Assembly (NCBI RefSeq): GCF_002097715.1
Contig: NZ_CP020737.1
Location: forward strand, 2,976,001-3,040,000
Direction of reading: 5' to 3'
Length of the DNA stretch: 64,000 nt
Source: Burkholderia ubonensis subsp. mesacidophila
GTDB lineage: Bacteria > Pseudomonadota > Gammaproteobacteria > Burkholderiales > Burkholderiaceae
A model generated the notes under the pieces. It was not told where the DNA came from. It made no database searches and saw only the letters and a list, made by a program, of their open reading frames with translations. Shown here in pieces: positions 55,993-64,000 of the stretch; the stretch's first letter is position 1, and the number at the start of each line of letters is the position of its first letter. Position numbers and translations under genes: made by a program.

Positions 55993-57396
55993 ATGAGCGA
56001 GTCGTCGCCCGCCCGCGCGCCCGTGCTGCTGCACATCGGCGCCGGATCGTTCCACCGCGCGCACCAGGCGTGGTACCTGCATCGCGTCAACGCGGCCGTG
56101 CCGGCCGCCGAGCGCTGGTCGCTGGTCGTCGGCAACATCCGCGACGACATGCGCGCGACCATGGATGCGCTCGCCGCGCAGCACGGCGCGTACACGCTCG
56201 AGACGGTCACCCCGCAAGGCGAGCGCGCGTACGAGACGATCCGTGCGATCACGCGCGTGCTGCCGTGGTCGATCGATCTCGCCGCGCTGATCGACGCCGG
56301 CGCGGACCCCGCCTGCCGGATCGTGTCGTTCACCGTCACCGAAAGCGGCTACTACCTCGACGAGCACAACCGGCTCGACCTCGCGAACCCCGATCTCGCG
56401 GCCGACCTGCAGGGCGCGCGCACGACGCTGTACGGCGCGCTCGCCGCGCTGCTCGCCGAGCGGATGAAGCGCGGCGCGGGCCCGCTCACGCTGCAGAGCT
56501 GCGACAACCTGCGCAGCAACAGCGCGCGCTTTCGCGCAGGGATGCGCGAATTCCTCGAACGGCGCGGCGCGCGCGACCTGCTCGACTGGTTCGACGCGCA
56601 CGTCGCGTGCCCGAGCGCGATGGTCGACCGGATCACGCCGCGCCCGACCGCCGACGTGCGCGAGCGCGTGCGTGCGGCGACCGGCGTCGACGACGCGTGC
56701 CCGGTGATGGGCGAATCGTTCATCCAGTGGGTGATCGAGGACCGCTTCGCGGCCGGCCGCCCACGCTGGGAGCTGGCGGGCGCCGAACTCGTCGACGACG
56801 TGCACCCGTACGAGGAAGCGAAGATCCGCCTGCTCAACGCGACACACAGCTGCATCGCGTGGGCCGGCACGCTGGCGGGCCATACGTACATCCACGAAGG
56901 CACGCACGACGCGGCGATCCGCCGCTTCGCGCACGACTACGCGACGCAGGACGTGATCCCGTGCCTGACGCACCTCGGGCCGAGCCCGCTCGATCTCGCG
57001 CGCTATCGCGACGTCGTGCTCGAGCGCTTCGGCAATCCGTACGTGCTCGACACCAACCAGCGCGTCGCTGCGGACGGCTTCTCGAAGCTGCCCGGCTTCA
57101 TCGCGCCGACACTCGCCGAGTGCATCGCGCGCGGCGCGGCGCCGGTCGCGACCGCGGTGCTGCCCGCGCTGTTCCTGCGCTTTCTCGAGCGCTGGGCGCG
57201 CGGCGCGCTGCCGTATGCGTACCAGGACGGCGTGATGGACGAAGGTGTCGCGCGCGCGATCGTGGCGGCCCGCGACCCGGTCGCGGCGCTGTGCGTTGAG
57301 CGCCAGCTGTGGGGAGCGCTCGCCGGCAACGCCGCGCTCGTCGACGCGGTGCGCGCCGGCCTTGCGCGCGTCGATTCCTGGCTCGCGCGGCGCTGA
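55993..57396 (+). CDS. dalD: Mannitol dehydrogenase family polyol dehydrogenase
   Basis: A 467-aa NAD-dependent long-chain polyol dehydrogenase, oxidising D-arabinitol to D-xylulose or mannitol to fructose. N-terminal LLHIGAGSFHRAHQAWYL, and the catalytic set Lys277, Asn282, His285 in KIRLLNATHS. The following xylB favours D-arabinitol as one substrate. AAGGAGACAACGG precedes the ATG. Confidence 0.93.
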   Translation: MSESSPARAPVLLHIGAGSFHRAHQAWYLHRVNAAVPAAERWSLVVGNIRDDMRATMDALAAQHGAYTLETVTPQGERAYETIRAITRVLPWSIDLAALIDAGADPACRIVSFTVTESGYYLDEHNRLDLANPDLAADLQGARTTLYGALAALLAERMKRGAGPLTLQSCDNLRSNSARFRAGMREFLERRGARDLLDWFDAHVACPSAMVDRITPRPTADVRERVRAATGVDDACPVMGESFIQWVIEDRFAAGRPRWELAGAELVDDVHPYEEAKIRLLNATHSCIAWAGTLAGHTYIHEGTHDAAIRRFAHDYATQDVIPCLTHLGPSPLDLARYRDVVLERFGNPYVLDTNQRVAADGFSKLPGFIAPTLAECIARGAAPVATAVLPALFLRFLERWARGALPYAYQDGVMDEGVARAIVAARDPVAALCVERQLWGALAGNAALVDAVRAGLARVDSWLARR

Positions 57397-57487
57397 GCGC
57401 CCGGCCGCGCGTCGGGTCAACCGGCATTGGCACGCGCGCACCCGCGCGGCTAAAGTAGCGGCTCCTCCCTGACGGAACGGATCGCAC

Positions 57488-58969
57488 ATGTATCTCGGCA
57501 TCGACCTCGGCACCTCGGAAGTGAAGGTGCTGCTGCTCGCCCCGGACGGCACGGTCGTCGGCACCGCGGGCGCGCCGTTCACCGTGTCGCGGCCGCGCCC
57601 GCGCTGGGCCGAACAGCATCCGGACGACTGGTGGCGCGGCACGCTCGCCGCGCTCGCCGCGTTGCGCGAGCGCCATCCGCACGCGTTCGCGCAGGTGCGC
57701 GGCATCGGGCTGTCGGGCCAGATGCATGGCGCGGTGCTGCTCGACCGCGCCGATCGCGTGCTGCGTCCCGCGATCCTGTGGAACGACATGCGCAGCGCCG
57801 ACGAATGCGCGCTGCTCACCGAACGCGCGCCGGACCTGCATGCGCTCACCGGCAATCTCGCGATGCCCGGCTTCACCGCGCCGAAGCTGCTGTGGGTCGC
57901 GACGCACGAACCCGACCTGTTCGCGGCGACGGCCTGCGTGCTGATGCCGAAGGATTACCTGCGCTTCCGGCTGACTGGCGCGAAGGTGTCCGATCCGTCC
58001 GACGCCGCGGGCACGTTGTGGCTCGACGTCGCGCGCCGCGAGTGGTCCGACACGCTGCTCGCCGCGTGCGGGATGACACGCGCGCAGATGCCGCGGATCG
58101 TCGAAGGCAACGCGCCGTCCGGCACGCTGCGCGCCGATGTCGCGCGCGAGCTGGGGCTGTCGGAAGCCGTCGTCGTCGCGGGCGGCGGCGGCGACAACGC
58201 GACGAGCGCGCTCGGCATAGGCGCGATCCACGCGGGCGACGGCTTCGTGTCGCTCGGCACGTCAGGCGTGCTGAGCGTCGTCGGCGACCGCTTCATGCCG
58301 AACCCGGCGTCCGCGGTGCACGCGTTCTGCCACGCGATTCCGGACCGCTGGCAGCTGATGAGCGTCGTGCTGTCGGCCGCGAGCTGCCTGCGCTGGGTCT
58401 GCAAGCTGACCGGCACCGACGAGCCGACGCTGCTCGCGGAAGTCGAGGCACTCGACGCCGGCACGCTCGCCGCCGCGCCGCTGTTCCTGCCCTACCTGTC
58501 CGGCGAGCGCACGCCGCACAACGATCCGTACGCGCAGGGCGTGTTCTTCGGGATGACCCATGCGACCGAACGCGCGCATCTCGGCTATGCGGTGCTCGAA
58601 GGCGTGACGCTAGGCCTCGCCGACGGCTTCGATGCGCTGCATGCGGCGGGCGTCGAGACCGGCGCGCTGTCGCTGATCGGCGGCGGCGCGCGCAGCGCGT
58701 ACTGGGCGCAGCTGATCGCCGATGCGCTGAACGTGCGCACCCGCCAGCACGGCGGCGGCGAGACGGGTGCTGCGCTCGGCGCGGCGCGGCTCGGCTGGCT
58801 CGCGGTCGGCGGCGATCCGCACACGGTGCTGAGCAAGCCGCCGGTGCGCGCCGAATACGCGCCCGACGCCGTGCGCCATGCGGCGCTGCGCGAGCGCCTC
58901 GCCGCGTTCCGCGCGCTGTATCGCCACGTGCGCCCGCTCTACGAGCCGTCGCGCGCGCGGCTTGCCTGA
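57488..58969 (+). CDS. xylB: Xylulokinase
   Basis: A 493-aa FGGY kinase phosphorylating D-xylulose to xylulose 5-phosphate. ATP motif GIDLGTSEVKVLLL at residues 4-17, GLSGQMHGAVLLD, ILWNDMRSADEC, SLGTSGVLSVV and the C-terminal LIGGGARSAYWAQLIADAL. It links DalD to the pentose phosphate pathway. 91 bp after dalD. Confidence 0.95.
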   Translation: MYLGIDLGTSEVKVLLLAPDGTVVGTAGAPFTVSRPRPRWAEQHPDDWWRGTLAALAALRERHPHAFAQVRGIGLSGQMHGAVLLDRADRVLRPAILWNDMRSADECALLTERAPDLHALTGNLAMPGFTAPKLLWVATHEPDLFAATACVLMPKDYLRFRLTGAKVSDPSDAAGTLWLDVARREWSDTLLAACGMTRAQMPRIVEGNAPSGTLRADVARELGLSEAVVVAGGGGDNATSALGIGAIHAGDGFVSLGTSGVLSVVGDRFMPNPASAVHAFCHAIPDRWQLMSVVLSAASCLRWVCKLTGTDEPTLLAEVEALDAGTLAAAPLFLPYLSGERTPHNDPYAQGVFFGMTHATERAHLGYAVLEGVTLGLADGFDALHAAGVETGALSLIGGGARSAYWAQLIADALNVRTRQHGGGETGAALGAARLGWLAVGGDPHTVLSKPPVRAEYAPDAVRHAALRERLAAFRALYRHVRPLYEPSRARLA

Positions 58970-59040
58970 GCGCGCCTGACCGGCGAGCCTGACCGACGCG
59001 CGGGCCGGCCGCGGCGGCGAGTGCGGTACAGTGCGTACCC

Positions 59041-60042
59041 ATGCGCCGCCGGTCGGCCCGCCAGGATCCGAATTCAATCGCTATCGTGCCCAAGTCCTCA
59101 GAAAAACTCGATCTCGCCACCCGCGCCGCGTGGCTCTACTACGTCGCGGGCGACACGCAGAACGAAATCGCCGAGAAGCTCCAGGTGTCGCGCCCGGTCG
59201 CGCAGCGCCTCGTCGCGTTCGCGGTCGAGAAGAACCTGATCCGCGTGCGCGTCGATCACCAGCTCGCCGACTGTCTCGACCTCGGCACGCAGCTGTCGAA
59301 ACGCTACGGCCTGTCGATGTGCGAAGTCGTGCCGGTCGACGACGACGCGCCCGAGGCGATCGACCGCAAGCTCGCGGTCGCCGGCGCGCAGGTGATGGAG
59401 CGCTACCTGAACGAGACGCGGCCGATGGTGATCGCGGTCAGCAGCGGTCGCACGCTGAAGGCCGCGGTCGCGCAGATCGCGCAGATCGACCGGCCGCAGC
59501 ACCGCCTCGTGTCGATGGTCGGCGCGATCGCCGCCGACGGCTCGTCGAACCGCTACGACGTCGCGCAGGACATCTCCGAGAAGACGGGCGGCAAGCACTT
59601 CCTGCTGCCCGCGCCGCTGTTCGCGGACAGCGGCGCCGAACGCGCGCAGTGGTGCAATCACCGGCTGTACCGGATCGTCGAGGCGCTGTCGGGCGAAGCC
59701 GACGTCGCGCTGGTCGGCATCGGCAACATCGGCCCCCACTGCCCGCTCTACGAGGACGGCTTCATCACCGAGCAGGAGCGCGACGAGATGATCGCGCTCG
59801 GCGCGGTCGCCGAACTGCTCGGCGTGCCGATCGACGCGCAGGGCCGCCGGATCGCCGCGTCGACGAGCGCGCGGGTGACGAGCGTGTCGCTCGACACGCC
59901 GCCGAAACGCCCGACGATCGCGTTCGCGGGCGGGCCGAAGAAGCGCGACGCGGTGATCGCCGCGCTGCGCGGCGGCTGGCTGTCGGGGCTCGTCACCGAC
60001 GAGACGTGCGCGCAGGCGGCGCTGGAAGCCCTCGCGTCCTGA
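59041..60042 (+). CDS. SorC/DeoR-type sugar-binding regulator
   Basis: A regulator of about 333 aa: helix-turn-helix near residues 25-60 (AAWLYYVAGDTQNEIAEKLQ, SRPVAQRLVAFA) followed by a sugar-binding domain (VIAVSSGRTLKAAV, DVALVGIGNIGP, DAQGRRIA). A GTG at 59086 would give 318 aa and is a fair alternative. By position it controls the dalD-xylB and ABC transporter genes. Confidence 0.9.
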   Translation: MRRRSARQDPNSIAIVPKSSEKLDLATRAAWLYYVAGDTQNEIAEKLQVSRPVAQRLVAFAVEKNLIRVRVDHQLADCLDLGTQLSKRYGLSMCEVVPVDDDAPEAIDRKLAVAGAQVMERYLNETRPMVIAVSSGRTLKAAVAQIAQIDRPQHRLVSMVGAIAADGSSNRYDVAQDISEKTGGKHFLLPAPLFADSGAERAQWCNHRLYRIVEALSGEADVALVGIGNIGPHCPLYEDGFITEQERDEMIALGAVAELLGVPIDAQGRRIAASTSARVTSVSLDTPPKRPTIAFAGGPKKRDAVIAALRGGWLSGLVTDETCAQAALEALAS

Positions 60043-60058
60043 CGCCGCGGCGCCGCCG

Positions 60059-61168
<1,110 letters not shown>

Positions 61169-61225
61169 GATTTGTCTCCGTTCGATGTTCGATTCGTGAT
61201 GCGCCGCCCGCGGGCGGCGCGTTGC

Positions 61226-61990
61226 TCAATGCGGCAGCACCGCGCCCGTCGCCTGCCAGCGCGCGACGTAGCCGGGCAGCTCGTGCATGTCGTCGAATAC
61301 GTGGCGCGCGCCGATGCCGCGCAGCGCGTCGACCTGCGCGGGCGACGCATGCCCCGCGCCGACGAAGCCGAGCACGGTCATGCCGGCCGCGGCCGCCGCG
61401 GTGATGCCGGTCGCGCTGTCCTCGACGACGAGGCATTGCGCGGGCGCGACGCCGAGCGCATGCGCGGCCGCGAGATACACGTCGGGCGCGGGCTTCGGGC
61501 GCGCGACGGCGTCCGCGCAGAACAGCCGCTCGCCGAAGAAGCGCTTGAGGCCCGTGCGCGCGAGCGCGGCCTCGACGTACGCGCGGTAGCTGTTGCTCGC
61601 GCACGCGATCGGCAGCGTGATCGCGTCGAGCGCCGCGGCAATGCCGTCGACGGCCGGCGCGTTCACCGCCGCGGCTTCGACCGCGCGCCGGATCGCGCCG
61701 ACGTCCGCGTCGTCCAGCGTGCGGCCGAGCGCGGCGCTCGCGCCGGCGAGCACGCGCTCGATCCGCAGCCCGAGCAGCGGCATCACCGCCGGCCGCGCGT
61801 CGACGCCGGGCCAGCGCGCTTCGAGCTCGCGCACCAGCATGTCGGCGGCGACCGCCTCGCTGTCGATCAGCACGCCGTCGCAATCGCAAATCAGCACGCC
61901 GTCGTGACGGCCGGCGCCGTTGATCCGTTCGTCATCCATACCTTTGCCGGCCGCGCCTTCGCCGGTCGCACCTTCGCCGGCTGCGCTCAT
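61226..61990 (-). CDS. HAD family phosphatase in polyol operon
   Basis: A 254-aa hydrolase. Nucleophile Asp36 and acid Asp38 in ICDCDGVLIDSE, motif II ASNS, Lys in ARPKPAPDVY, VVEDSATGI. The cap is alpha-helical, as in phosphoglycolate phosphatase or beta-phosphoglucomutase. The first 17 residues are GEGATGEGAAGKG-like repeats; a second ATG at 61939 would skip them. The start overlaps the permease stop as ATGA. It may remove dead-end polyol phosphates; that is inferred. Confidence 0.9.
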   Translation of the reverse strand: MSAAGEGATGEGAAGKGMDDERINGAGRHDGVLICDCDGVLIDSEAVAADMLVRELEARWPGVDARPAVMPLLGLRIERVLAGASAALGRTLDDADVGAIRRAVEAAAVNAPAVDGIAAALDAITLPIACASNSYRAYVEAALARTGLKRFFGERLFCADAVARPKPAPDVYLAAAHALGVAPAQCLVVEDSATGITAAAAAGMTVLGFVGAGHASPAQVDALRGIGARHVFDDMHELPGYVARWQATGAVLPH

Positions 61991-62841
61991 TTCACCGCCC
62001 CGAACGTGAGCCCGCGCACGAGCTGCTTCTGCGACAGCCAGCCGACGATCAGGATCGGTGCGACCGCGAGCAGGGAAGCTGCGGACAGCTTCGCCCAGAA
62101 CAGCCCCTCCGGGCTCGAGTACGACGCGATGAACACGGTGAGCGGCGCCGCGTTCGAGCTCGACAGGTTGATGCTCCAGAACGCCTCGTTCCACGACAGG
62201 ATCACCAGCAGCAGCGCGGTCGACGCGAGCCCCGGCAGCGCCATCGGCAGCAGCAGGTAGACGATCTCCTGCCAGGTCGACGCGCCGTCGATGCGCCCCG
62301 CCTCGAGGATGTCCTTCGGGATCTCGTTGAAATAGGTGAACGTCATCCACACCGCGATCGGCAGGTTGATCAGCGTGTAGACGATCACGAGCCCCGACAC
62401 GCTGTCGAGCAGGCCCGCGTTCTTCCACAGCAGGTAGATCGGCACGAGCACGCCGACCGACGGCATCATCTTCGTCGACAGCATCCACAGCAGCACCTTC
62501 TGCGTGCGGCGGTTCGGGAAGAACGCCATCGCGTACGCGGCCGGCACCGCGAACAGCAGGCAGATCGCCGTCACGCCGGCCGAGATCAGCACCGAATTCC
62601 ACGCGAACGAGAAGTAGTCGCTGCGCGCGAACACCTCGCGGAAGCTGTCGAGCGTCGGCACGAAGAACAGCGCCGACGCGTACGCCTGCTGCTCGGTCTT
62701 GAACGCGGTGAGCGCCATCCAGAAGATCGGGAAGAACAGCGCGAGCGCGATCAGCCATGCCAGCAGGCCCGGCACCGCGCGGCGCACCCGGCCGAACGCG
62801 GCGGGCATGCGGCGGCCGGCATCGAGAGTCAGGTCGCTCAT
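61987..62841 (-). CDS. smoG: Polyol ABC transporter permease (MalG type)
   Basis: A 284-aa, six-segment inner-membrane permease. The EAA loop EAGRIDGASTWQEIVYLLLP contacts the ATPase. FFPIFWMALTAFKTEQQ and LTFGAVK at the C-terminus match mannitol/sorbitol permeases. ATGA overlaps at both ends with the other permease and the HAD gene. Confidence 0.94.
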   Translation of the reverse strand: MSDLTLDAGRRMPAAFGRVRRAVPGLLAWLIALALFFPIFWMALTAFKTEQQAYASALFFVPTLDSFREVFARSDYFSFAWNSVLISAGVTAICLLFAVPAAYAMAFFPNRRTQKVLLWMLSTKMMPSVGVLVPIYLLWKNAGLLDSVSGLVIVYTLINLPIAVWMTFTYFNEIPKDILEAGRIDGASTWQEIVYLLLPMALPGLASTALLLVILSWNEAFWSINLSSSNAAPLTVFIASYSSPEGLFWAKLSAASLLAVAPILIVGWLSQKQLVRGLTFGAVK

Positions 62842-63782
62842 TGTTCGTACTCCCCTTTCAGGTTGCGTGCGAGCATCCGCACGAGGAAGAACGACACGAC
62901 GTTCGCGACCACGACGGCGATGATCCCGCCCGCGGACGCGAGGCCGACGTCGAACTGCTGCAGGCCGAGCGCATAGATCAGGTACGACAGGTTGGTCGTC
63001 GCGTTGCCGGGGCCGCCGCCCGTCGTCGTGTAGATCTCCGCGAAGATCGACAGCAGGAAGATCGTCTCCATCATCACGACGACCGCGATCGCGCGCTTCA
63101 GGTGCGGCAGCGTGATGTAGAAGAACATCGCGATCGGGCCGGCGCCGTCGATGCGCGCCGCTTCCTTCTGCTCCTGGTCGAGCGACTGGATCGCGGTGAA
63201 CAGGATCAGGAATGCGAACGGCAGCCACTGCCACGCGACGATGATGATCACCGCGGTCAGCGGGTAGTCGGCGAACCAGTCGACCGGCGTCATGCCGAGC
63301 GCGCGCATCGCGTTCGCGACGAGCCCGTAGACCGGATGCAGGATCATGTTCTTCCAGATCAGCGCGGACACGGTCGGCATCACGAAGAACGGCGCGATCG
63401 CGAAGAGGCGCGCGATGCCCTGCCCGTAGAACTTGCGGTCGAACAGCACCGCCATCAGCACGCCGCCGACCACGGTGATCGCGAGCACCGCGCCGATCAG
63501 CACGAGCGTGTGCCAGATCGCCGGCAGGAACGCCGGATCGGTCGCGAGGAAACGGTAGTTGTCGAATCCGGCGAAGCCCTTCACGTCCGGATTGAGCAGG
63601 TTGTAGCGCGAGAACGAGTACCAGACCGTCATCGCGAGCGGGATCGACATCCACAGCACCAGCACCGCGACGGACGGCGACACGAGCCAGCTCGCGCCGC
63701 GCCGCGGCCGGTCCGGCGCGGGCGGCCGCGACGCGGCGTCGACCGGGTGCGCGTGAGTCAGGGGAAGACGTAAGTGACGCAT
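62838..63782 (-). CDS. smoF: Polyol ABC transporter permease (MalF type)
   Basis: A 314-aa, six-segment permease. WYSFSRYNLLNPDVKGFAGF after TM1, the EAA loop EAARIDGAGPIAMFFYITLP. GGAGGTG lies nine bases before the ATG at 63782, preferred over a GTG at 63794. Forms a heterodimer with the next permease, coupled by ATGA. Confidence 0.94.
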   Translation of the reverse strand: MRHLRLPLTHAHPVDAASRPPAPDRPRRGASWLVSPSVAVLVLWMSIPLAMTVWYSFSRYNLLNPDVKGFAGFDNYRFLATDPAFLPAIWHTLVLIGAVLAITVVGGVLMAVLFDRKFYGQGIARLFAIAPFFVMPTVSALIWKNMILHPVYGLVANAMRALGMTPVDWFADYPLTAVIIIVAWQWLPFAFLILFTAIQSLDQEQKEAARIDGAGPIAMFFYITLPHLKRAIAVVVMMETIFLLSIFAEIYTTTGGGPGNATTNLSYLIYALGLQQFDVGLASAGGIIAVVVANVVSFFLVRMLARNLKGEYEQ

Positions 63783-63847
63783 GATCGGGACCACCTCCGA
63801 TTGAAACGCGGGCGCGCAGCGCTCGCCCGCCTTGCCGCTTCACGAGC

Positions 63848-63871
63848 GCCGTGCGTCCGCGGACGCACGGC
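63848..63871. promoter_or_regulatory. 24-bp perfect palindrome between binding protein and permease genes
   Basis: GCCGTGCGTCCG followed by its exact complement. No T run. The position is typical of hairpins that lower permease expression relative to the binding protein by protecting the upstream mRNA or causing partial termination. Confidence 0.6.
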
Positions 63872-63881
63872 GCGCGCCGCG

Positions 63882-64000
63882 TTACTTCTGGTAGCCGGCC
63901 TGCCGCACCGCGCGGTCGGCCGCGGCCTGCCCGGCCGCGAGCGCCTGGTCGACCGTCATCTGCCCGGCCACCGCGCCCGCGATGCCCTGCCCGACCACGG
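63882..64000 (-). CDS. smoE: C-terminal end of polyol ABC substrate-binding protein (partial)
   Basis: The last 38 codons of a leftward gene cut by the window end. The tail VAGQMTVDQALAAGQAAADR followed by AVRQAGYQK matches the end of sorbitol/mannitol binding proteins (amphipathic helix with VxxAL, then AGY). It is the first known gene of the operon and is separated from the permease by a 24-bp palindrome. Confidence 0.85.
   Translation of the reverse strand, partial: VVGQGIAGAVAGQMTVDQALAAGQAAADRAVRQAGYQK

Noticed and set aside
61222-61404. Short Arg/Ala-rich frames opposite the HAD gene
   Set aside because: Shadows of a gene with clear HAD motifs on the other strand.

Overview
The window looks like an ordinary, very GC-rich stretch of a Burkholderia main chromosome, most likely Burkholderia cepacia complex. 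I base this on the gene content and order (xseA, lpxK, Trm112, kdsB, adk; murJ-rpsT-argF; ogt-xerD; kynR/kynBUA; a polyol ABC operon) and on protein sequences that read like Bcc orthologues. No tRNA, rRNA, insertion sequence, prophage or CRISPR array was seen.

Region by region. 1-3.1 kb: the end of an unidentified gene with its terminator, a NiCoT-type Ni/Co permease, and a secreted protein built almost wholly of glycine-rich tandem repeats. 3.1-17 kb: mixed metabolic and accessory genes. These are a YeaE-type aldo-keto reductase, a GntR/UTRA regulator, an unusual CoA-transferase divergent from a helix-turn-helix/citrate-synthase fusion, a DUF2917 protein, a DHA2 efflux pump, a degenerate EAL protein, a methyltransferase, a ketopantoate-reductase-like gene coupled to an Mpo1-like membrane protein, a Crp/Fnr regulator and two tandem MFS permeases. 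17-20.4 kb: an orphan tail-anchored protein gene bracketed by two copies of one hairpin, then sodB and xseA. 20.8-27.8 kb: envelope and housekeeping genes (lpxK, Trm112, kdsB, adk, an SDR, a SirB1-like gene, murJ, rpsT). 28-45 kb: DUF3579, argF, an ArsR/SRPBCC-GST operon, murB, yajQ, plsY, ybaK, an acyl-CoA synthetase, ogt-xerD, queG, tsaE-amiC, eamA, pirin, a CnoX-like co-chaperone and tcdA. 45-52 kb: pdxH, cfa, DUF72, msrA, a methanethiol-oxidase/SBP56 gene overlapping a histidine-bearing membrane protein gene, and a flavin reductase. 52-55.7 kb: the kynurenine pathway (kynR divergent from kynB-kynU-kynA). 56-64 kb: a polyol locus in which dalD, xylB and a SorC-type regulator converge on an ABC transporter operon (binding protein, two permeases, a HAD hydrolase, ATPase).

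Several sets clearly work together. KynA, KynB and KynU take tryptophan to anthranilate under KynR. The ABC transporter imports a hexitol or pentitol, DalD oxidises it and XylB phosphorylates the ketose. LpxK and KdsB serve lipid A and Kdo synthesis, with Adk downstream. TsaE and TcdA act on tRNA t6A and ct6A, and QueG makes queuosine.

The least conventional features are the repeat-built secreted protein, the CoA-transferase whose domain order looks permuted, the enzyme-regulator citrate-synthase fusion with a perfect inverted repeat in its divergent promoter, the orphan gene between duplicated terminators, the Fur-box-bearing gap between xseA and lpxK, and the methanethiol-oxidase/membrane-protein pair. 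I see no clear candidate for a whole new multi-gene system. Those items are the nearest to it.
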